Shown here: positions 34,838 through 42,729 of the stretch, in pieces
How positions within the stretch are numbered: position 1 is the stretch's first letter
Layout of the letters: each line of letters opens with the position of its first letter
From: UBA8914 sp034002905
Lineage (GTDB): Bacteria > Pseudomonadota > Alphaproteobacteria > UBA9219
Reading direction: 5' to 3'
DNA length: 64,000 bases
Assembly (NCBI GenBank): GCA_034002905.1
Contig: JAVEZQ010000008.1
Span: 15,337 to 79,336, forward strand
The notes under the pieces: generated by a model
Seen by the model: the letters and a program-made list of their open reading frames with translations, nothing else
Database searches by the model: none
What the model was told of the DNA's origin: nothing
Position numbers and translations under genes: made by a program

Positions 34838-37510
34838 ATGCTCTCATCCAAAAAAGAGAATGACCAAAGGGACGATCAGAATAAAGCGCCGTCGATTTGG
34901 GGGCTTCTTTTTAATCCGCAGTTTGGAAAAGACATTGCGCCACTTAGAGATAGCTTCTTTATGTTTGCTCGTATCATCGCCTCTTTGTTTGCGATGGTTG
35001 GATTGTTCCCGCGTGATCATGCCGCGTTTGTAAGCAATGAAGTGAGGCTTTCCTTACGCGAGGTTATGGGTACAGCCTATGCCAATTTGCGTTTTACAAG
35101 GGAGGGTTTGCCCCAGATCCTTTACTTTGCTGCCGTGGTTGGCTGTTTGGCCTTCTCTCTTCTTTTCGTTTTGACGCTGCTCTTTTCCTTTTTGATCCCT
35201 GAGGCACATGCCCAAATCTTTCAGGCGCCAGGAACTCAGAACGGCACAAATTGCGATTTGGCCCAGCTTTGGCTTGGGTACCTTTTTTTGGGGCATGATA
35301 TAAATGCTGCTCAAGGGTGCGGTTATGTTGCTGCGGGATCGAGCGTAGCGGCAACGCTTGCTCCAAACGGTAATGCCATCCAAATTGCGGTTGGCGATGC
35401 TTTGCGTTTTTTCAGTAACGGCGTGTTGGTTCTTGCGGGCATCATCCTGCTTTATCATCTTGTGGTCATGGTGATCGACACAGCGCACACAGCGCGGTTT
35501 ATGGGGCGAGCCAATCAGGTCTGGGCGCCGCTACGCCTTATTTTTGCTATTGGTTTGTTGGTGCCAATTGCTGTTTCGGGTAGTGGTGTGACAGGCCTCA
35601 ATACGGGACAATATATTGCCATCCAGATGGCGCGTTGGGGCTCTGGCTTTGCGAGTAACGCGTGGGTGCGACTATTAGATGGGTATTCCCAGCATATCAA
35701 TGCGCAAAGTATTCGTATGCCTCCCCCTCCGTTTACGGACGATTTTGTCCGACAGGCGCTACTTTTTAATGCCTGCCGCCGTGTTTATAACCAATATGTG
35801 ACAAGTCAGGAGCTTCCAGAGGACTATATTGTCAGGATCGATGTCACGAACCCAACTAATACACAGCGGGGCGAAATAAATTTTGTCAGCGATAACGGCA
35901 ATGTTCGTTGTGGCACGATAACATATGCCAACCCGACAGCAGATGGTCGTGTCGGGGACTTATCGAACCTGAATGCGAGTGTTCGTAACGCTGTTTGGAC
36001 TGTGATCAGAAATTTTGTGGAAGACTCAAATACGCTGTTTTACAGAACATCTGGTTCTGCCATGCTTTACATGGATGACGGATATACTGAAAGTGCACAG
36101 GGGCAGTATGAAACTGACAACGAAGTCATCGTTCAAAATGTAAATCAACTTCTCACTGATTTTTCCAATGATGTTCAAGACGCGATAGCCAGAGCTTTAG
36201 ATGTCACAAGCGTAAGTGGGGTAAAAAGTCTTCAGAGCATCATGCAGACGGTATCAACTCAATGGGGCAATCAGGGCTGGGTGATGGCTGGTGCGTGGTA
36301 CAACACCATTGCCAATGCGCAGACGCGACTGTTCCAAATTGTCAACGGCTCGTTTGATACAATGTTTTCGTCGGCTAAGCTTGAATATAGCGCGTGGTCA
36401 GATGAGACAAGCCGAGAAAGTGGCTATCGAAGCATCGATGAAGATGTCACGCGCATCGTCGGCAATTATGGTTCTTTGATACAACAGGCTAATCCACGCA
36501 CGCCTCAACAACTTGCTGCTTTGGGAATGGACCCTCTGACTGATGCCTCGTTTAACGGGTTAATGGGTGCCTTTTTAAACGCTGTTGATTATATGGCCGT
36601 CAAAATGAATGTCTGGGAAGCAGGTAATCAACTTGGCTTCGAGTTCGGTAATGACGTGAACCCCATGTCCGAGCTTGTGTCATTTGGTGCGAAACTTTTA
36701 ACACTTGGTCTTGATCTTCTCAGTTATGCCATCGGCGGGTCTGCGTTGGCCTCTGTCGGTGGCGCAGCCCTTGCGGGCGTCTCGATGAGTGTGTTTAATC
36801 CTGCTGCTGGCGCTATGGGAGCTATGGCGGCCCTTATGCTAGGCGATGTTATCAGGTCCTTGGCGGGGTTGGGGATCACCCTTGGGGCTCTCTTGATCGG
36901 TGCGGGGATCATGTTGGCCTATGCTTTGCCTTTGATGCCGTTTATCCGCTTTTTCTTCCACGTCATTACATGGCTTCTTACCGTTTTTGAATCGGTGGTC
37001 GCCATGCCCATTCTGGCGCTTGCGCATGTAACACCATATGGTGAAGGACTGCCGGGACAGATGGCACAACGAGGCTATTTTATGATCCTGAGCATTTTCC
37101 TGCGGCCGATCTTGACTGTGATCGGTTTAATCGCTGGGTTCTTGCTGTTTTTTGTTGCGATCTATTTCCTGAATATTTCTTTCTCGGTTGCAATTAACGG
37201 CATTGGTGCTTTCCCAAGTGGCTTTGATGTTTTGTCCAAGATCATCTTCTCGATTATCTATGTCGTTTTGGCATACATATGCGCCAACAATTGCTTCAAG
37301 ACGATCGGTTACTTTGCCGAGCAGGCGATGAACTGGATGAATGCTGCCGCAGCCTTGGGTGTTGGTATGGGCGATAGAGGCATGATGAGTACAGCGCTCG
37401 GTGCCACGACAACGTTCATGGGGAAGAATATGGGCAATACCTTGAAGGGGGCCGGAGATTCTGTGGCCGGTCGCGCACAGTCATTTATTGGCACACCGGG
37501 TAAGAAGTAA
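34838..37510 (+). CDS. DotA/TraY family polytopic membrane protein (copy 1)
   Basis: An 890-residue protein of the DotA/TraY family, inner-membrane components of type IVB (Dot/Icm, IncI) secretion. A soluble N-terminal region of about 90 residues leads to a helix at 92 to 120 ending in EAHA, a signal-peptidase-like site before Q126. Further helices occur near 190 to 260, then a 350-residue loop, then a C-terminal bundle from about 620 with PLMPFIRFFFHVITWLL, LAHVTPYGEGLPGQMAQRG and three later helices. Copy 2 shares this plan. No other Dot/Icm gene is in the window, so the role in the pilus system or a split T4SS is open. Confidence 0.82.
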   Translation: MLSSKKENDQRDDQNKAPSIWGLLFNPQFGKDIAPLRDSFFMFARIIASLFAMVGLFPRDHAAFVSNEVRLSLREVMGTAYANLRFTREGLPQILYFAAVVGCLAFSLLFVLTLLFSFLIPEAHAQIFQAPGTQNGTNCDLAQLWLGYLFLGHDINAAQGCGYVAAGSSVAATLAPNGNAIQIAVGDALRFFSNGVLVLAGIILLYHLVVMVIDTAHTARFMGRANQVWAPLRLIFAIGLLVPIAVSGSGVTGLNTGQYIAIQMARWGSGFASNAWVRLLDGYSQHINAQSIRMPPPPFTDDFVRQALLFNACRRVYNQYVTSQELPEDYIVRIDVTNPTNTQRGEINFVSDNGNVRCGTITYANPTADGRVGDLSNLNASVRNAVWTVIRNFVEDSNTLFYRTSGSAMLYMDDGYTESAQGQYETDNEVIVQNVNQLLTDFSNDVQDAIARALDVTSVSGVKSLQSIMQTVSTQWGNQGWVMAGAWYNTIANAQTRLFQIVNGSFDTMFSSAKLEYSAWSDETSRESGYRSIDEDVTRIVGNYGSLIQQANPRTPQQLAALGMDPLTDASFNGLMGAFLNAVDYMAVKMNVWEAGNQLGFEFGNDVNPMSELVSFGAKLLTLGLDLLSYAIGGSALASVGGAALAGVSMSVFNPAAGAMGAMAALMLGDVIRSLAGLGITLGALLIGAGIMLAYALPLMPFIRFFFHVITWLLTVFESVVAMPILALAHVTPYGEGLPGQMAQRGYFMILSIFLRPILTVIGLIAGFLLFFVAIYFLNISFSVAINGIGAFPSGFDVLSKIIFSIIYVVLAYICANNCFKTIGYFAEQAMNWMNAAAALGVGMGDRGMMSTALGATTTFMGKNMGNTLKGAGDSVAGRAQSFIGTPGKK

Positions 37511-37550
37511 AGAAATGGCACGCTGTGGATTTTGACTTAAAGGATTGGGC

Positions 37551-40214
37551 ATGATGGCAATAGCATATGGTCAGGCTTTAAAGACATTCGGTCGTTGGCT
37601 ATTGTCGCCCGGCTATGCAACGGAGTTTGGCGCTATCCGGCGCGCTTTGCGCTCTTTTGCGCACATGCTTGCAAGTTTGTTTGCCACTGCGGATCTGTTT
37701 CCATCAACCCACTGCGCCTTTTACAATGAAAACGAACCTTTATCATTACGAGATGTGCTTCGGACGGCTTATTCGAATCTTGAGTGGTCATGGGTGGCTT
37801 TCCCAAAGATCCTCTATTTTGTTTCAGTTGTCGGAACCCTGATCCTTTCTTCTCTTTACGTTGTAACGCTAGGTTTGTCCTTTTTGATACCTGAGGCGCA
37901 AGCCCAGATGTTTGATCCCCCTGATCCGGGGTGCGATTTTGCGCATATTTGGATCAACTATTTATTCCTTGGTGATACAGGGGCCCAGTCGCCGAGTTGT
38001 ACAGATGGCGGCATTATGTATCCCAACGGAAACAACATGCAGATTGCGATGGCTGATACACTCCATCTGTACAGTTTGGGTATCCTTGTCTTCGCCGGAT
38101 TTACGCTCTTATATCATTTGCTCTCGATGGTAGCCCATACCGCCAACACAGGAACGCCAATGGGTCAACAAGCTAATCAGTTCTGGGCGCCTGTCCGTCT
38201 TGTTGTTGCCATTGGTCTTTTGGTTCCTGTTACAGCCTATCAAGATATACAGGGACTTAATACGGGACAGTATATTGCTATTCGTTTGGCGCGCATGGGT
38301 TCCGCGTTGGGAAGTAACGCGTGGGAAATCGTTATGAGCCGTTTTTCAGATCATATGACCGAACTCGGCATGCATGTTCCGCCGCCGCCCAATATTGATA
38401 CCTTGGTCCGACAGGTCCTTCTCGATGAAGCCTGTATGGCCCTTTATAACCAGATGATCAGCCGGCCTGAGACAAAGATTGACCAGAATGAATATAGAGT
38501 TCAGCGTCTTATCCTTGATAGTGCCGGCGAGAATATGGGTGCAGAAGACGCCGTTGCCGTCGCCTATGTAAGTGAGAACAACAAGGTCCGGTGCGGTTCT
38601 ATTACATTGCCACGCGAACCACTGGTCAATGGTCAACCCGCCGGAGGATATCAAACCGCTGTGTGGCAGGCGGCCCGTGCAGCCTTCTTTACTTTTCTGA
38701 ATTCACCCGAGCTAGAGCAAATTGCACGGGCTTCTCTTTCGAACCTGCGCCCAACTTATCGTGGAGTGAATGAAACATATATTGAACCTCAAGAGGTGTA
38801 CACTCGCGCAACAAACTTGATCACCGCAACGCGCAATGATTACCAGCAGCGAATTGCTGCGGCGTTGGGGGCCGCGAATCTGAATAATAGCCAAGTTGTT
38901 ATTGACGTTAACGAAATTTCGGAAAACTGGGTTCAGGAGGGTTGGGTCATGGCGGGTGCGTGGTTCAATACCATCGCGCGCGCTCAGGCGGCCATATTTA
39001 ACTCCCTTTTGTCCAGCGTGACTTATGCCTATCATCCTATGCTCATTGAAGAGGCGTCCTTCGTCGACAGATTTACGGGTAATTCAAGTTCGCGTGATGT
39101 AGGCGATGAAGTCAAACGAGCGGTTGCCTTGTTTAAATCCGTTGTTGATAAAGCTGGAACAGACCCCACTCCTGCTCTTGCTGCTTCCCAAATGAGCCCA
39201 GTGACGTCTGCTCAGCCTAACAAGGCTGTCCAGTCCTTCTTGACCTTTGTTTATGACCTGGGTGTTCAGTATGGTCTTTGGACAGGAACGGGCCTTGTCT
39301 ATAATTTTGGAAACACAATGAATCCAATGATGGAAGTCGCTGCGATTGGGCAAAGGCAGGTGGCCATGGCTTCCGATCTTCTAGCTGTTGGTATGATAGG
39401 CTCACAAGTGGGGGGGCCCATTTCAGGAATAACATTGAGCGAAGTTGATGCCAGATCTTTTGGCAAAGGCTCATCATGGATGCAGTCTTTGCAGGACCGA
39501 GCGATCACTATTGGTATGTCAACCATGGCCCCTGAACTTGTTCGAACCGTATCAACCTTTGTTGTGGCTGTTGGCGGCGTCCTGTTCACATCGGGATTGT
39601 TTTTGGCTTATTTGTTGCCATTGATGCCGTTTTTCCGGTTTTTCTTCCATGTTTTGACATGGATTCTCCTTTTGTTTGAATCAATCGTTTCAATGCCGCT
39701 GTTGGCCCTTGCTCATGTCAATCCATATGGGGATGGACTGCCGGGCCAAATGGCGACGCGTGGCTATTATATGTTGCTTAGCATCGTGCTGAAGCCGATC
39801 TTAATGGTCATCGGGTTGCTTGCCGGGTTCTTGATTTTCTTTATTGCGATCAACTTCCTCAATCTTGCCTATGGTATAGCGGTCGGATCCCTCTTTCATC
39901 AGGCCTCGTCGATGGCTATCATCTCGAATATCATTTTTTCGGTCATCTATACGGTTATTGCTGTGATTTGCGCGAATAACAGTTTTAAGACGATTGGCTA
40001 CTTCTCTGAGAATATCATGTCGTGGATTGGGGCCGCATCGGCTGGTGGACGTCAGTCTAACCTTGGAGATCCGGGCACGATGCATCAACGGTTTATGCAG
40101 GCGGGGGGCTTTATTTCGGGTGCCATGATGGGCGGAGCCATGACATCGACAGCCGAAGTCAAGCAACGCGTGGCCCAGATGCAGCAAAATCAAATCAAGG
40201 GCGGGAACAAATAG
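37551..40214 (+). CDS. DotA/TraY family polytopic membrane protein (copy 2)
   Basis: An 887-residue paralogue of the preceding gene, in tandem and 40 bases downstream. The layout is the same: soluble N-terminus, a helix ending in EAQA (cleavage-like site before Q119), NTGQYIAIRLARMGS, a long variable central loop, and the C-terminal block PLMPFFRFFFHVLTWILL with LAHVNPYGDGLPGQMATRG. Identity is high in the C-terminal bundle and low in the loop, the pattern of an old duplication. I choose ATG 37551, six bases after AAAGGA; TTG 37545 is in frame. The two could assemble as a heteromer. Confidence 0.82.
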   Translation: MMAIAYGQALKTFGRWLLSPGYATEFGAIRRALRSFAHMLASLFATADLFPSTHCAFYNENEPLSLRDVLRTAYSNLEWSWVAFPKILYFVSVVGTLILSSLYVVTLGLSFLIPEAQAQMFDPPDPGCDFAHIWINYLFLGDTGAQSPSCTDGGIMYPNGNNMQIAMADTLHLYSLGILVFAGFTLLYHLLSMVAHTANTGTPMGQQANQFWAPVRLVVAIGLLVPVTAYQDIQGLNTGQYIAIRLARMGSALGSNAWEIVMSRFSDHMTELGMHVPPPPNIDTLVRQVLLDEACMALYNQMISRPETKIDQNEYRVQRLILDSAGENMGAEDAVAVAYVSENNKVRCGSITLPREPLVNGQPAGGYQTAVWQAARAAFFTFLNSPELEQIARASLSNLRPTYRGVNETYIEPQEVYTRATNLITATRNDYQQRIAAALGAANLNNSQVVIDVNEISENWVQEGWVMAGAWFNTIARAQAAIFNSLLSSVTYAYHPMLIEEASFVDRFTGNSSSRDVGDEVKRAVALFKSVVDKAGTDPTPALAASQMSPVTSAQPNKAVQSFLTFVYDLGVQYGLWTGTGLVYNFGNTMNPMMEVAAIGQRQVAMASDLLAVGMIGSQVGGPISGITLSEVDARSFGKGSSWMQSLQDRAITIGMSTMAPELVRTVSTFVVAVGGVLFTSGLFLAYLLPLMPFFRFFFHVLTWILLLFESIVSMPLLALAHVNPYGDGLPGQMATRGYYMLLSIVLKPILMVIGLLAGFLIFFIAINFLNLAYGIAVGSLFHQASSMAIISNIIFSVIYTVIAVICANNSFKTIGYFSENIMSWIGAASAGGRQSNLGDPGTMHQRFMQAGGFISGAMMGGAMTSTAEVKQRVAQMQQNQIKGGNK

Positions 40215-40222
40215 TTTATGAC

Positions 40223-40675
40223 TTACGTTCCCGTCGAACCAAATCCGCCGCTGCCGCGTTGGCTATCGGGAAGGGTTTGTGTTTGCTGCCAGCTTGCCTT
40301 GACATAGGGGGCTATAACCATTTGCGCAATGCGCATGCCGCGTGTGATTGTAAAGGGTTCGTTGCCTAGATTGGCCAGTATGATCTGAATCTCGCCACGA
40401 TAGTCGGCATCGATTGTGCCAGGGCTATTCAAAACAGAAAGCCCGTTTTTGAGCGCAAGACCTGAACGAGGGCGAATCTGGGCCTCAAGCCCTTCGGGTA
40501 AAGCGATAGAAAGGCCCGTGGGGACTAGCTTTCTTTCACCTGGATGGATGACCATATCTTGTTGCACGGCGGCGCAGAGATCCATGCCTGCAGCATGAGG
40601 TGTCGCATAGGTCGGAAGGTCAAGCTCTTTAGCATGGGGGAGAACGACAACAGGAACCGTGGCTTCGTTGGGCAT
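40223..40675 (-). CDS. dut: dUTP diphosphatase
   Basis: A 150-residue trimeric dUTPase that hydrolyses dUTP to dUMP and pyrophosphate. The five family motifs are visible: AAGMDLCA, PRSGLALK, NSPGTIDADYRGEI, RIAQMVI and the C-terminal lid RGSGGFGSTGT. Length is normal. It lies 15 bases downstream of coaBC on the same strand, the common bacterial coaBC-dut pair. Confidence 0.97.
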   Translation of the reverse strand: MPNEATVPVVVLPHAKELDLPTYATPHAAGMDLCAAVQQDMVIHPGERKLVPTGLSIALPEGLEAQIRPRSGLALKNGLSVLNSPGTIDADYRGEIQIILANLGNEPFTITRGMRIAQMVIAPYVKASWQQTQTLPDSQRGSGGFGSTGT

Positions 40676-40690
40676 AATTTTGATCCTTGA

Positions 40691-41917
40691 TTAAGCGGGG
40701 ATTGCAAAAAAGGTTTCAATCTCTTCAACCAGTTTCTGCGCAATGTCTTCTTTGCGACAACGGGGCCATGCGGTTGTCGTGCTGGTCCCTGTTGGAGATT
40801 GGCGGTAAAGCGTTACTTCATTTTCATCCTCGCCGAAAATTTGACCACCGGTGACATTATTGGCTAAAAGCCAATCACAGCCTTTGCGTGCCAATTTTGC
40901 GGTGGCGTTTGCCTCTAGATGATCTGTTTCGGCAGCAAAGCCGACAACAAGAGGAGGGCGTTTTTCTCCCTTTTCTGACAAGGTGGCCAAGATATCCGGG
41001 TTTTCGACAAGATGGAGCAGGGGCGTTGCCTCGCTCCCTTTTTTGATTTTTTGTGTTGCTTCGGTTTCGGGACGCCAATCTGCAACAGCTGCCGCGCAAA
41101 TGGCTCCATCGGCGGGTAGAGCATTGAGACAGGCCTGTAACATCTCACGGGCTGTTTGCACAGCGATGGTATGAATGCCGACTGGCGCGGGCAAGGCTGT
41201 AGGGCCTGTTACAAGTGTGACCCGTGCCCCTTGTAAAGCGAGGGCTTGTGCAATGGCATGTCCTTGCTTGCCCGAAGACCTGTTTCCGATAAAGCGGACG
41301 GGATCAATGGGTTCAAAAGTCGGGCCGCTGGTCACAATAAAATGCCGTCCGGTTAGGGGGCTGTGGCTCTGAAAGAACTGGATAATATTTTGCATGATTT
41401 CGTCGGGTTGGGACATGCGCCCTTCGCCAGTATCGCCACAGGCGAGGTGTCCGCTTTCGGGGCCAACCTGAAGAATGCCACGCGTGCGTAGCGTTTTGAT
41501 GTTGGCCTGCGTTGCCGGATGGGCCCACATGGCACAGTTCATGGCCGGCGCGACCATAATCGGACGTGTGGCCGCAAGAAGGACAGCGCTTGCCAGCGTA
41601 TCTGCCAGCCCATGCGCCATTTTGGCTAGCAGGTTGGCGCTTGCGGGCGCAACGACGATCAGATCGCTTTCGCGGGAGAGCCGAATATGCCCAAACTGCT
41701 TTTCATCCTCTGGCGAAAAAAGGTTGGTCAAGCAAGGCTCTTGTGAGAGGGCCGTCACACTAAGCGGCGTAATGAATTGAGCCCCTCCAGCTGTCAGAAT
41801 ACAGCGGACCTGAGCCCCATGGTCTTTAAGCTTGCGGATTAGTTCGAGGCTTTTATAGGCCGCAATACCCCCTGAAATAATAAGCAGAATTTTGCGGTTG
41901 CGTAATATGTGAGACAT
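40691..41917 (-). CDS. coaBC: Bifunctional phosphopantothenoylcysteine decarboxylase/phosphopantothenate--cysteine ligase
   Basis: A 408-residue fusion that carries out two steps of coenzyme A synthesis. The N-terminal CoaC flavoprotein shows SGGIAAYKSLELIRKL, the PASANLLAKMAHG block, PAMNCAMWAHPAT and the catalytic cysteine in GHLACGDTGEGRM. The C-terminal CoaB part has VTSGPTFEPIDPVRFIGN and the KKG loop. Starts at 41917 and 41929 are both possible; I prefer 41917 because AAGGA is then ten bases upstream. It follows the SH3-domain gene. Confidence 0.95.
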   Translation of the reverse strand: MSHILRNRKILLIISGGIAAYKSLELIRKLKDHGAQVRCILTAGGAQFITPLSVTALSQEPCLTNLFSPEDEKQFGHIRLSRESDLIVVAPASANLLAKMAHGLADTLASAVLLAATRPIMVAPAMNCAMWAHPATQANIKTLRTRGILQVGPESGHLACGDTGEGRMSQPDEIMQNIIQFFQSHSPLTGRHFIVTSGPTFEPIDPVRFIGNRSSGKQGHAIAQALALQGARVTLVTGPTALPAPVGIHTIAVQTAREMLQACLNALPADGAICAAAVADWRPETEATQKIKKGSEATPLLHLVENPDILATLSEKGEKRPPLVVGFAAETDHLEANATAKLARKGCDWLLANNVTGGQIFGEDENEVTLYRQSPTGTSTTTAWPRCRKEDIAQKLVEEIETFFAIPA

Positions 41918-41948
41918 AAGACGGCTCATCCTTGGGTTGAGGTCGTGG

Positions 41949-42488
41949 CTATTTAATTGTTTCTTGGGGATAGACGCCCCACATTTCTGATTTCTGGAGA
42001 TAGCCTGTATAAGAACTGACGGATACTTCACACCAAAAGGCCGAGCAAGATTCAATCGTTCCTATGACGAGAGGGTGCAAGTAGGCTATGACAGGGGCAG
42101 AAAGATCATCCGATTTGTATAAGCTCCGCGTCTTGCCTGTTGTAATAAAGGAACGACGGCCTGACAGGGAACTTTTGTGGACCCAGCCTTCGGATCCTTC
42201 CCAATCGCGCACACGGCGCCAGATATCATATTCAGCCGTGATTTCGAGGGGCATGTTTTCTCGTTGGTAAACCCATTCAATAGGATACCGTGTTCCGGGG
42301 CCGGTACGAAGATTAACCTCCGAACTTCGCAAGGAGGCGAAACGTGGTAGGGGAAGGCCTGATGGACCAAGCCCTCCCTCTCCTGCATCGTTGATCGATC
42401 TATCAGCGTTCTCCGCATGTGAAACAGGCGGGAGTATGATAAACCCGATAACAAGGGCGATGAAGGGCCATAGCTGTGCGTTTTTCAT
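41949..42488 (-). CDS. Exported SH3-like domain protein
   Basis: A 179-residue secreted protein. A signal peptide ends in VSHA near residue 25. A bacterial SH3 domain spans about 50 to 115 (VNLRTGPGTRYPIEWVY, then SEGWVHKSSLSG), and a second, weaker SH3-like unit follows to the end, with a cysteine pair (SCSAFWCEV). Such domains often bind peptidoglycan peptides. It lies 20 to 32 bases upstream of coaBC. The specific ligand is unknown. I use the MKNAQLW start. Confidence 0.78.
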   Translation of the reverse strand: MKNAQLWPFIALVIGFIILPPVSHAENADRSINDAGEGGLGPSGLPLPRFASLRSSEVNLRTGPGTRYPIEWVYQRENMPLEITAEYDIWRRVRDWEGSEGWVHKSSLSGRRSFITTGKTRSLYKSDDLSAPVIAYLHPLVIGTIESCSAFWCEVSVSSYTGYLQKSEMWGVYPQETIK

Positions 42489-42729
42489 AGGGACGGGCAA
42501 ATACTAGTTTTCACGTTCTTTTGGAATAGGGGGAAAGGGCATAGGAAATCAAGCTAAACCTTCCCGCTGCGTGTTATCAAAAGATTAGCCGGTTTTTTAA
42601 AGGTGTTAATGTGTGTCTTCGGCGTAAGAGCAAAACGATCTAGTTCCGCTGACCTGTAAGCGTTACGTTAATCATTTTAGGCACAAATTATGATCAGTTT
42701 CATCTCTTATCAGGGATTCGGTCGGGTTC

